Source of the DNA: Bdellovibrio sp. ZAP7
Lineage (GTDB): Bacteria > Bdellovibrionota_B > Oligoflexia > Oligoflexales > RGVZ01
NCBI GenBank assembly: GCA_945900755.1
Contig: CAMDKS010000002.1
Coordinates: 62,001 to 126,000 of the forward strand
Direction of reading: 5' to 3'
Length of the DNA: 64,000 nucleotides
In this document: piece by piece, positions 8,501 to 17,180 of the stretch
Numbering within the stretch: position 1 is the first letter of the stretch
How the letters are laid out: every line of letters begins with the position of its first letter
The notes under the pieces: model-generated
Told to the model about the DNA's origin: nothing
Databases searched by the model: none
Seen by the model: the letters and a program-made list of their open reading frames with translations, nothing else
Made by a program: the position numbers and the translations under genes

Positions 8501-9331
8501 TTAAAGCCTCAATTGAACGAACGTGATAAACACATCACACAATAAAATAACCAAAAGTGTCGCCACTACCGACCTTGTCGTCGCCTGGCCCACACCCTTA
8601 GCGCCACCATAGGCTTTTAGGCCATACCGACATGCAATGGAAGAAATGATCATGGCGAAAAAGAACGCCTTTTCTAAGCCGTTCGCTATATCGCGAGGTT
8701 CAACCATCCATTTAATACGGTCAACAAACACACCAACATCAACATCAAAAACGGCGACTCCAGTAACATAGGCACCGATGATGCCGATAAAAATGAAAAT
8801 CCCACACAACATAGGAATGATGCACATGCAGGCTATCACCCGCGGCACCACGAGATAATTAATCGGGTCAACGGCCATGGCCTCCATAGCATCCACTTGC
8901 TCATTTACGCGCATAGTCGCAATCTCCGCGGTCATAGATGAGCCTGCTCGGCCGGTCAAAAGAAACGCGGTCATCAGTGGGGCCATCTCGCGAGTCAGTG
9001 CCTTCGCTGTGGCTGCGCCCATAATGCTTTCTGCCCGAAATATTTGAAATATCCCACCGATCTGCAATGCGAAAACCGCACCCGTAAAAAAGCCGGTAAG
9101 TACAATGATGCTAAGCGATTGATTTCCGACGAACTCTAGTTGTTGAAAAATCAGGTCCCAGCGAACTGGCGGTTTAAAGGCTTGTCGAATAATCTCGCCG
9201 ATATAAAGGCAAAATGAGCCCAAGGATTTAAATTGCTGAACGACGCTACGACCGATCAAAGTCACACCATCAACAAAATAATTTTTTTGCACTAACGTCG
9301 TCAAAAGGTCGACCCCCGGAATTATCGACAA
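8501..9331 (-). CDS. mlaE: MlaE-family lipid transporter permease
   Basis: Inner-membrane permease of the MCE transport system, 276 residues. It has the family's multiple membrane helices and the diagnostic cytoplasmic loop motif AEIATMRVNEQVDAMEAMAV, followed by DPINYLVVPRVIACM and the C-terminal GVGQATTRSVV. It starts the operon mlaE-mlaF-mlaD; the 117-base gap to the upstream ArsA-like gene leaves room for its own promoter. The partner lipoproteins MlaA, MlaB and MlaC are not in this window. Confidence 0.93.
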   Translation of the reverse strand: MSIIPGVDLLTTLVQKNYFVDGVTLIGRSVVQQFKSLGSFCLYIGEIIRQAFKPPVRWDLIFQQLEFVGNQSLSIIVLTGFFTGAVFALQIGGIFQIFRAESIMGAATAKALTREMAPLMTAFLLTGRAGSSMTAEIATMRVNEQVDAMEAMAVDPINYLVVPRVIACMCIIPMLCGIFIFIGIIGAYVTGVAVFDVDVGVFVDRIKWMVEPRDIANGLEKAFFFAMIISSIACRYGLKAYGGAKGVGQATTRSVVATLLVILLCDVFITFVQLRL

Positions 9332-9448
9332 TTACTAGCTCTCACTATTAATTGTAAATGAATACCAGCACTTTCCAGCTAGGCAAATTCGACTCAGTCA
9401 AATGCATTCAGCCGGTTGAATGAGGTGGATTCTGAGAACTAGCAAAAT

Positions 9449-10579
9449 CTATTTTGATGATTGTGCAAAAAACATGGAAAACTTTAATATTCCATCCATG
9501 GTATGAATATTATCCAATTGATCGTCGATCCGCAATTCCCACGTATGCACATTTTTTTTCGTATTGTGAATGTTTTTTGAAAGCTTCGCCATGATTTGAT
9601 CCTCGACTAAGCTTCTAGCACGCAATATCGCGGCATCACTGGCGGCCGCACGGTCCATATCATTACGCACCGCACGCGGCAGGCAGCGGTTGAAAACGGC
9701 TCCTTCAAGGGCATAGCCCATCCCCCTCAACTCCGTAGTCAGGGCTTCGGCCGCACGAGCCGCGGCTTTGTTAGGGACGGCAACAAGAATAAAACTAGTT
9801 GAATCACGCTTAATAATCTCCAAAACTCGCTCACCCGAACGATGAAAGCCATCAATGACTTCCTGCATTAGGAGTATAAACTCACCGAAGGATTTCAAGG
9901 CACCAAAACCTGTGACACTAGTAACTCCACCCAGCACCTTCTCGGTGAGGGCGGCAAGGCCGCCTAAACCCATCCGACCCGCCATGACAACGGGCTTTAA
10001 CAGCTTTGCTACGACTCGATTCTCGACGAACCCAGAGAGCACATTTGGTCGTGCGAGAAAGTCTAGTGCATGGGCATCGGGAGGCGTATCTAACACAATC
10101 AAATCCCAGTCGGGGCTCTCTGCCAACTCCTGCAAACGAGCCAGTGCCATGTACTCCAAGGGTCCGCTGAGATTAGTGGAGGCCGCCAGATACAACGGGT
10201 CTCGAAGGATACGATCCGCAATCCTAGGTGACGGAGCGTGTTTGCGCACCATTGAATCGAAAACTGCTTTTTGGTCCAACATCGCTGCGTGCAGACGCCC
10301 GCGAATTCGTGCCGCTTCAGGAAAAATAATAGGCCTCAGTTCATGCCCGAGTTCAATTCCAAGAGCGGCTGCAAGTCGTTTTGCAGGATCTATACTTAGC
10401 AACGCCACGCGCCGTCCGAGACGCGCCGCATGAATCGCTAATGCGACCGACGACGTCGTCTTCCCGACGCCTCCTGCTCCGATGACAATAATAACTCTTT
10501 GAGTTAGCAGCATTTGCTCAATTGGCGTGCCTTCAATGGCAGCAAACGAAGGCTGCTCTGAGTTATTTTTGTTCGTCAT
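9449..10579 (-). CDS. ArsA/Get3-like ATPase, second of a pair
   Basis: A 376-residue SIMIBI-class ATPase of the ArsA/Get3 family. The P-loop reads GAGGVGKTT: the signature lysine of the deviant Walker A (GKGGVGKT) is Ala, although the catalytic-site Lys-Thr is present. Switch I is SIDPAKRLAAALG and switch II VLDTPPDAHALDFLARP, as in ArsA. A second nucleotide-proximal segment is VAVPNKAAARAAEAL. The start overlaps the end of the preceding ArsA-like gene by 17 bases, so the two are made together and may form a heterodimer, as proposed for the mycobacterial BagA/BagB pair. Nothing in the window suggests arsenite transport. It could act in membrane-protein targeting or stress signalling. Confidence 0.85.
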   Translation of the reverse strand: MTNKNNSEQPSFAAIEGTPIEQMLLTQRVIIVIGAGGVGKTTSSVALAIHAARLGRRVALLSIDPAKRLAAALGIELGHELRPIIFPEAARIRGRLHAAMLDQKAVFDSMVRKHAPSPRIADRILRDPLYLAASTNLSGPLEYMALARLQELAESPDWDLIVLDTPPDAHALDFLARPNVLSGFVENRVVAKLLKPVVMAGRMGLGGLAALTEKVLGGVTSVTGFGALKSFGEFILLMQEVIDGFHRSGERVLEIIKRDSTSFILVAVPNKAAARAAEALTTELRGMGYALEGAVFNRCLPRAVRNDMDRAAASDAAILRARSLVEDQIMAKLSKNIHNTKKNVHTWELRIDDQLDNIHTMDGILKFSMFFAQSSK

Positions 10580-11525
10580 GCTGCACTCCTAAATACAATT
10601 CCACGATTTTGTTTTCAAGGGGCTCCGACACCGCCCCCATCTCGGCAAGGTGCCACACAGGCAAGTTTTTCAAGACCCCAAACTGATCTACCCCTTGAGT
10701 ATATTTTTCCAATGCAACTTTTTGACGGACCCTACGAGCCCTCATAAATTCGGATGCTACATTTCTGGGCTCAGAACTAGGGGTGGAATTTTCCTTACTG
10801 CCTATACTTGGTGCATCATTGCAATTTTCAAGCTCCGACAAACAGCGATTCATGATCACTCCGGCCAATTTTACCGGAGATTTCTCCGCGAGAATTGGCA
10901 AAAATTCCAGAGCTTCACTGATCACAAGCTCCTCTGGAGTTGCGACATAAAGAGTCGCACATTGGGAACTATCCCCAAGCCATTTTTTGACAGCCAACGT
11001 GTGTTGGACGATTGGCCCTGCCAATCCGGATTGCAGGACTGCGTCAGGAGTCGTCATTAAACTCATGAAATGGCCTGATGCGAACGAGTCCATTATAATT
11101 AAATCAGGACGAATATTTTTCGAAAGATTCATCGCGTAGAATACACGACCGAGCAACATTAATTCTCCGAAGCCAGGAATCGCCGTGAATAAACTATGCA
11201 CGATTTTATTTGAGAGCACGAGATCCAGCAGATGGGATTTCATCAACTGGTTTGAAATATAGTCTTTGAAATTTCCTGCCAACGTAAAATTAGCCACCCC
11301 CAAGGATCCCGCCCATTGCTCTTCATGTCCAATTTCAGAGAAATCTAAAAGAGAGCCAATTTGCTCGACGGAAGACTGTTCCACAACAAGAACTCTACGT
11401 CCAAGAGCCCATGCTTTTTTCGCCAACATACAGGTTACTAAAGTCTTGCCGATGCCACCTTTACCGGTCACAAAAATGAGTTTGCGCTCCATTAGCAATG
11501 TGTCAATACCTGTTGCCAAACTCAC
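10563..11525 (-). CDS. ArsA/Get3-like ATPase, first of a pair
   Basis: A 320-residue SIMIBI ATPase with a full deviant Walker A, VTGKGGIGKTLVTCMLA, including the signature lysine its partner lacks. The switch II region is IIMDSFASGHFMSLMTTP, where Phe-Ala-Ser replaces the usual ThrAlaPro of ArsA. The start is a GTG at 11525 overlapping the kinase stop (GTGA), which argues for translational coupling; an in-frame ATG at 11492 is the alternative start. An acidic/Ser-rich insertion lies near residues 230-255. Complementary P-loop features of the two proteins suggest an asymmetric dimer. Clients are unknown. Confidence 0.83.
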   Translation of the reverse strand: MSLATGIDTLLMERKLIFVTGKGGIGKTLVTCMLAKKAWALGRRVLVVEQSSVEQIGSLLDFSEIGHEEQWAGSLGVANFTLAGNFKDYISNQLMKSHLLDLVLSNKIVHSLFTAIPGFGELMLLGRVFYAMNLSKNIRPDLIIMDSFASGHFMSLMTTPDAVLQSGLAGPIVQHTLAVKKWLGDSSQCATLYVATPEELVISEALEFLPILAEKSPVKLAGVIMNRCLSELENCNDAPSIGSKENSTPSSEPRNVASEFMRARRVRQKVALEKYTQGVDQFGVLKNLPVWHLAEMGAVSEPLENKIVELYLGVQHDEQK

Positions 11526-14500
11526 GTCCTAGCTTTTTTCACCGTCAAAAAATATCGTGGCAAAACTTGCCTTTGGAGTGCGGAGTCCAGAAGTGTCTCA
11601 GGATTGGAATCACTCTCACGCACTGTCGTTCCCCTGTTATTGCTCGTTGAAAACGAGTGCCCCTCGACATCAATTCGACTTGTATCATAGCTTACCAAAA
11701 ATATCTGCGCTGAACTCAACGAAGCGAAGATTTCCCAATATCGAAGGTCGCGACCATCTTTTAGGCGCAAGGAGGTCTGATTAAATGCTGCGAGACGATT
11801 TTCAGTCCCCAATACTACGGGACGTGCCGATCCATAATGGCCAGATGAGACATAATCCGAGTCTTGGTCAAAAAGGCTATAAGACAACATAATTTCATCC
11901 ATCTGTGCAGTCGCCGTAGATTTTTTTAGCAATTCTTGAATGGCCACCCGCAAATCTAAAACCTCCGTCTTAACCTGACCCCTAATGCTCGCAGCTTCCC
12001 TCATGACAAATATCTGATAAAGCAATAAATTTGCTAGTTTATCGCGCATTAGTGCCTCCCCTTTTAAGCAACAGTAGACAACAACATACTGCCCCGCGCC
12101 CCAATCGACGCCCAAATACCAGCTAGACTCTCGCTCAACCCTGAGCTTCCCATGCAATTTAATTTCCAAATTTGGTGCTGGCTCAAAATGCGAGCCACCA
12201 GCACAACTGAGCCCAATTGGAATGGTCCGCCCTTTTCCTTCCAGATATTTTATGACCGGTGAGTATTTCTGGGACATTAAAAGTCCAATTTGAGGAGCCA
12301 AAGCGTCAAGGTCGCGTTTTTTTCGATGCAACTCGTTCTGAATATGTTCGCCTAGATTATTGATTACAATTATCCCAATGGTCTCACCACCGACGCGTAT
12401 TGGAACCAGCACCAGCAAACTAACACTACCTGCCTTAAGCTGGTCATGAGCTCCCCCTACTGGCGACGCTTCAATATCACCATCCACTGGCAATTGGGCG
12501 TCCTCAGGATTACTTGGGACTAGGACTGCCGTCGCTCCTAGATCCTGAAGCTCAGGCGGTCCAACCGTGTCGCCCAAATTAAGAATTACATTTTGTCCGC
12601 TTACATCTTGCTCAATTTGCCCAGGCTCCACATTCGCCACATGCACGAATAGTGTTTGGCGAATTGTGAAATAGGGAGAAGCATCACGAAAAACCTTTAC
12701 TGCATCCTCTTTACTAAGCGTCGACGCCAAAATCATATCACCTCCGATATGACTTGCCAAATACACTCCCAATTTGCACGAGGGAATTAGATTTTCGACA
12801 TACTGTAATGAGACTTGTAAGTCATCGTGAAAATCTGAATTAGAATTGAAGGCTCGCACTATATGTTCTAGGTGTTGAAAAGCAACATTGGCGTCGACGA
12901 GGCCATGCCCGCTCATATTTTTACGCGCCCGGTCTTTTTTTAGCGAGTTTGATTGGCTGGATGCCTCATTGTTTCTACTTTCTCTTTGAATGTGTGAAGC
13001 CAGACCATCCAGTTCATTCTCCTTAGCCAGCTTATAAGCTATTTTCAGGTAATCAGTTCTTCTTCCGATTTTTGAAGTCAACAATCGTTTGCCAAACCAA
13101 AAATAGATGAGAATTTGCACAAGAGTACTGTTGTCACTTTTTGCCAACGTCAACGCTTGGTCGTAGAGTCTACTATAACGACTGTCACCCACTAATTCTG
13201 CCGAACGTGCTTCCACCAGAAGTTGAACCGAGCGCCCATTGTCTCGCCAAATTCGACGCTTAGTGCTCTCGTTAAACCTAATAATCCAGTGGCTCATTAG
13301 CTCGCCATTCGCAGCTGATTGCCTGTAATCGGCCGAAAAAATCATTGGAAAAATCAGTAAAAATAGGCCAATAAAATCGAGTTGCCAGGTCTCGAAATGT
13401 TCACCATCATCAAGACCAGAGATCATTTTTGTTATTTTTTGGAAATGCACATAGGTCTGATCTGTTTCGCCACGACCAAACAACAGCATCGTCAAGACGA
13501 TATTGCTGAACAAGTCTTCTCGGGATCCAACGCTCCGTCTGCGGCGAATGTACTCTTCTCCAATACCAACTAGACGCTCACGACGATTTTGAAGTAGCAA
13601 GCTGAACATCAGCAGTGCCATAGAAATGCTGCTCATATGATTTCTGGTTGGAATCGCCGCCCGAACCTTTGCATTGAGAGATTCTAGGCCCCCAATTTTG
13701 GCCGCGGTTAAATCAAAGTACTGCTTAAAAACCAACATGTTTGCGTACGCAAGACAATCATAGTCTCGATCAATTTTATAGAATGCTTCCTTAAGGTGCA
13801 AAGCTGTGTCTTCCCTTCGTCCTTTCAAATAGTCAATGGTTGTCGCACGAAGTAGCGAGACATAGCCCGACGATCGGGAAAAGGCGAAATCTCGGGACAG
13901 TCGATCGGCCAAATCAAACAAACGATAGGCTGCTGAAGTCACACCCAAACTCGCTAGCTGCCCCGCCCGATCTGCAGCAATCTTAATGGCCACGGAGGCG
14001 GAGGCATGACCTAACAAGACAGCCCTTTGCCCTCGATCGAGCACACTATTCAACAGTCCACTACTTTGACGTGCGACCAATATTGCCAACTGTCGGTAAA
14101 GCTTTGCGGACGCAAAACTTACCTCCTCCATGCCCGGATTATTGTTGCTATTAATTTTACATAGATTTAAGCCTGAGCTCCAGGGACCACTAGACCAACT
14201 CATCGTCACGATGTCTACTAGTAGGCGCCAGCAGAAGATCACTTGGGAGCCGATTTTCGAGTCTGGTTGTGGTGAGTTTACGGCCGCCAACCCTTTCGAC
14301 ACTAGATTTATCGCCTCGGAGATATTTCCGCAAACTGTTTGCAATTGTGCGCCTTTTGAGGCCGCTGCCGCGTATTGATTCCTCGACATTGGCAACGTAA
14401 GCCACTGCGCATATTGGGTCAAAGCCACCTTAAAATTTGAGCGTGCTGAGTTGACATCGGCCAGGTTTTCGATGACTTTTTGGTGAACCATGGGGCCAAA

Positions 14501-16939
14501 TTCTGAAGGCTTGCCTTTTGTAATCACCTCATATGCAATGCGATAGTAATTGTAGGCAGCCGTCCAGCCTTGTTTTTTCTGCATGGCTTCGCCTGCCGCA
14601 ATATTAAATCGCAGACACAGTGCCTCTGACTCATGTGTCCCAAGGGTTCCTTGACGGCTCTTATTTATATGCTGCACGAGGGCCAGGAGCATCTGCTCTT
14701 GGGGAAGCGGAATGGAAGCGATTAGCTGTTTCGCAATGCTGTCATGAATGGCGGCGCGCTCAGCAGGATCGATGACATTGTAGATCGCATCCCGGACTTT
14801 CTTGTGCACAAAAACGTAGGCCTTTCCTAAATGCTTTAGTCCTTCGATCTCTGGGTGTCTGACGATCACTCCCCCACTAATGGCACGATCGATCAACCTT
14901 ATTACGTTGGTCGGAGAGTGCTGGCCGCCCAAAAGAAGAATCTCGTACTGAAAAGACATGCCGTTACTGGCTGCAGCACGCAAAATGGCTAGATCTGCCC
15001 CCTTGTATTGTCCCAAGGTGCCAAGAACTAAATCCACCGCATTTATGTTTATTACGGCACCTTGAATCGCGCTGATATCCCAATCCCAGAGCTTCGTTTT
15101 CCGATTAAACGTAATCATATCTATTGCAACCATCCGCCGAGTCAGTTCGACAAGGTGCATTGGAACTCCGCCACTTCTAGCCAATAGATACTCGACTAAC
15201 TCACGCCCGACGGGCTGACTTTGACGCAATTGCGACGTCACAACACCCTGTGCAGCTTTGAAATCCAGAGGCATCAAGGTGACTTCTGCGAAGCGAAGCT
15301 TGAGCCCTCTAAATTTCTCAATAAACTTGGAAAATTCAGCACTCACACTGTCCAATTCTTGCCGACAGCCAACCACCAAGTGATATTGATGTGAGTTTGC
15401 GTTTGAAAAAATCTGAGTAATGAGCGCGAGACTTTTTTCATCGGCCCAATGCACATCATCAAGAATCATCACCATTGGTTGCGTCTCAGGCACAAGACTC
15501 CGTGCGAAATCGGCAAACGCTTTTGCAAATCGAGGATAGTTTTCCTCATCAACCTCAACACCATCGTCAGGCTCAGGAATATCACTCAAAAAAGGCTTAA
15601 GACCAGGAACCACATTTGCGACAAGATGGGCGTTTGGGCCGATCACCTGCTTAATCCTTTTTGATAGCAAATCTGCTTCCACAGGATTGATCCTAATTAT
15701 TTTTACCAGTAATTCATTAAAGGCATTTGCAAGAGCGTTAAATGGTAGAGAATTTTCGTGTTGTGTAAAAAGTCCACTTACGTATTGAATTCTAAGGGAC
15801 GAAAGGTTGCTTCGGTACTCGTCTAGTACCCGGGTTTTTCCTATGCCCGCGGCGCCAGTCACAACGGTAATCCTTGCCCGCCCTTTGGGGCTGGCAACCT
15901 GTCTATACTCGTTTAAAATCGCCTCAAGTTCATTCGCCCGCCCTGTTAACGGAAGTTGCGCCGATACCGCAAAAAATTCATCTTTTAGAGCAAGCGGAAA
16001 GGCGGCCACGGATTTAGGATTGAGTTCCCAGGCTGATTTAGCTTTAAGCAAATCAGCCGATAGTGAAAAGGCTGTCTGATAGCGATCATCTGGACGTTTT
16101 TCCAATAGCTTGTGAATGATTTGGACCACGATAAGCGGGACGTCGGGGCGCATATTTAGGATGGATTCTGGCAATAGAGTTTGGTGAGCACGCTCCATCT
16201 CCTCTCTACTTGAACCGTGAAAAGGAGGGCTACCGGTAAGGATTTCATAAAGCACACAGCCAAGTGAATACAGATCCACACGGTGATCTGATAAACCAAA
16301 CCCTGTGACCGACTGCTCTGGCGCCATGTAAAGGGGGGTTCCTGCCTTTTCCGAATTTGACCCGTCATCACGTCCCATGATGGAGCCGAGTCGCGCGACT
16401 CCAAAGTCTAGAACCTGAATATGAACCCCACGCTCGTCACCCGCAGCTTGGCTAACGATAATATTATGGGGCTTAATGTCACTGTGAATGATGTTCTTTC
16501 CGTGCGTATAATCCAGTGCGTCAGCCACCTGCAAGCCAACTTGAAACAAGAAGGCCAAATCCTTGCGCCCATCATCGGTTAAGCTTTGATTCAAGCTTTT
16601 GCCTCGAGCAAGATCCATAATGATATAGTAGCCGCCTTCGAATTTTTTTGATTCCTCCCCTTGAAAAATACCGAGCTCATGGAACGCGATAATATTTGAA
16701 TGATATAGCTGACTCATGAGCGAGGCTTCTTTTTGAAAGCGCATAAGATCGCCTGAGGTCATTTTGTGTGTGCGATGTATGACTTTTATGGCAACATTAT
16801 TCACAGGATCTTCAACATCAAACGCTTGGTAGACTTCCCCCATGCCCCCACGACCGAGCTCGCGCTCAATACAATAGCGCTGTTGGCCGATCCACTTACC
16901 CGTAAATTTTTTAGAAGGTGTACTCACCAATGCTCCCAA
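11522..16939 (-). CDS. Giant Ser/Thr kinase with AAA, helical-repeat, GAF and PP2C-like domains
   Basis: An 1805-residue signalling protein. Residues about 22-300 are an eukaryotic-type kinase: glycine loop GRGGMGEVY, Lys52 in VAIKVIH, Glu71, catalytic loop HSDIKPHN (Asp154; the usual HRD Arg is Ser153), DFG at 178-180 and APE at 206-208. An AAA_16-type ATPase follows with Walker A TGAAGIGKT (361-369) and Walker B MVMILDDVHWAD. The middle, about 650-1370, looks like TPR-type helical repeats. A GAF-like domain lies near 1400-1560. The last 240 residues resemble SpoIIE/PP2C phosphatase (DYVSSGHYGSARP matches the usual YVNAGHNPP), but metal-binding Asp motifs are not clear. It heads an operon with two ArsA-like ATPases. 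No transmembrane segment is apparent. Confidence 0.9.
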   Translation of the reverse strand: MGALVSTPSKKFTGKWIGQQRYCIERELGRGGMGEVYQAFDVEDPVNNVAIKVIHRTHKMTSGDLMRFQKEASLMSQLYHSNIIAFHELGIFQGEESKKFEGGYYIIMDLARGKSLNQSLTDDGRKDLAFLFQVGLQVADALDYTHGKNIIHSDIKPHNIIVSQAAGDERGVHIQVLDFGVARLGSIMGRDDGSNSEKAGTPLYMAPEQSVTGFGLSDHRVDLYSLGCVLYEILTGSPPFHGSSREEMERAHQTLLPESILNMRPDVPLIVVQIIHKLLEKRPDDRYQTAFSLSADLLKAKSAWELNPKSVAAFPLALKDEFFAVSAQLPLTGRANELEAILNEYRQVASPKGRARITVVTGAAGIGKTRVLDEYRSNLSSLRIQYVSGLFTQHENSLPFNALANAFNELLVKIIRINPVEADLLSKRIKQVIGPNAHLVANVVPGLKPFLSDIPEPDDGVEVDEENYPRFAKAFADFARSLVPETQPMVMILDDVHWADEKSLALITQIFSNANSHQYHLVVGCRQELDSVSAEFSKFIEKFRGLKLRFAEVTLMPLDFKAAQGVVTSQLRQSQPVGRELVEYLLARSGGVPMHLVELTRRMVAIDMITFNRKTKLWDWDISAIQGAVININAVDLVLGTLGQYKGADLAILRAAASNGMSFQYEILLLGGQHSPTNVIRLIDRAISGGVIVRHPEIEGLKHLGKAYVFVHKKVRDAIYNVIDPAERAAIHDSIAKQLIASIPLPQEQMLLALVQHINKSRQGTLGTHESEALCLRFNIAAGEAMQKKQGWTAAYNYYRIAYEVITKGKPSEFGPMVHQKVIENLADVNSARSNFKVALTQYAQWLTLPMSRNQYAAAASKGAQLQTVCGNISEAINLVSKGLAAVNSPQPDSKIGSQVIFCWRLLVDIVTMSWSSGPWSSGLNLCKINSNNNPGMEEVSFASAKLYRQLAILVARQSSGLLNSVLDRGQRAVLLGHASASVAIKIAADRAGQLASLGVTSAAYRLFDLADRLSRDFAFSRSSGYVSLLRATTIDYLKGRREDTALHLKEAFYKIDRDYDCLAYANMLVFKQYFDLTAAKIGGLESLNAKVRAAIPTRNHMSSISMALLMFSLLLQNRRERLVGIGEEYIRRRRSVGSREDLFSNIVLTMLLFGRGETDQTYVHFQKITKMISGLDDGEHFETWQLDFIGLFLLIFPMIFSADYRQSAANGELMSHWIIRFNESTKRRIWRDNGRSVQLLVEARSAELVGDSRYSRLYDQALTLAKSDNSTLVQILIYFWFGKRLLTSKIGRRTDYLKIAYKLAKENELDGLASHIQRESRNNEASSQSNSLKKDRARKNMSGHGLVDANVAFQHLEHIVRAFNSNSDFHDDLQVSLQYVENLIPSCKLGVYLASHIGGDMILASTLSKEDAVKVFRDASPYFTIRQTLFVHVANVEPGQIEQDVSGQNVILNLGDTVGPPELQDLGATAVLVPSNPEDAQLPVDGDIEASPVGGAHDQLKAGSVSLLVLVPIRVGGETIGIIVINNLGEHIQNELHRKKRDLDALAPQIGLLMSQKYSPVIKYLEGKGRTIPIGLSCAGGSHFEPAPNLEIKLHGKLRVERESSWYLGVDWGAGQYVVVYCCLKGEALMRDKLANLLLYQIFVMREAASIRGQVKTEVLDLRVAIQELLKKSTATAQMDEIMLSYSLFDQDSDYVSSGHYGSARPVVLGTENRLAAFNQTSLRLKDGRDLRYWEIFASLSSAQIFLVSYDTSRIDVEGHSFSTSNNRGTTVRESDSNPETLLDSALQRQVLPRYFLTVKKART

Positions 16940-17043
16940 GACTTAGCATAAAGACATGCCCTCAATTTGGACGACGCCTATAGTTTCGGCAACTTACGCT
17001 TGATTCATGAGGGCCTGTTAAATTTGCGGGCCCTTTGACGCAC

Positions 17044-17069
17044 CACCCAATCGGGTGTAACATGTTACA
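17044..17069. promoter_or_regulatory. 14-bp perfect palindrome in divergent promoter region
   Basis: TGTAACATGTTACA at 17056-17069 is a perfect 14-bp palindrome. It is directly preceded by CACCC-AATC-GGGTG (17044-17057), a second small inverted repeat that shares two bases. The site lies between the divergent kinase operon (start 16939) and pyk (start 17181), about 110 bases from each, so a dimeric regulator here could control both. No regulator gene adjoins. Confidence 0.45.
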
Positions 17070-17180
17070 AGAGCTAATTAAAATGCCTCGATTTGGACAT
17101 TAAAATTTACTTAGAAATGCCTTCGTTGATTGTTTCATAAAAATTTTTGGACTATTCGTTTTGTATTATAGGAGCCTATT

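Noticed and set aside
9855-10433. 192-codon rightward open frame
   Set aside because: Antisense to the ArsA-like ATPase with intact motifs; it is rich in Arg/Ser as expected for a shadow frame.
16980-17040. AGGGCC ... GGCCCT hairpin as terminator
   Set aside because: It lies between divergent gene starts and is not followed by a T-run.
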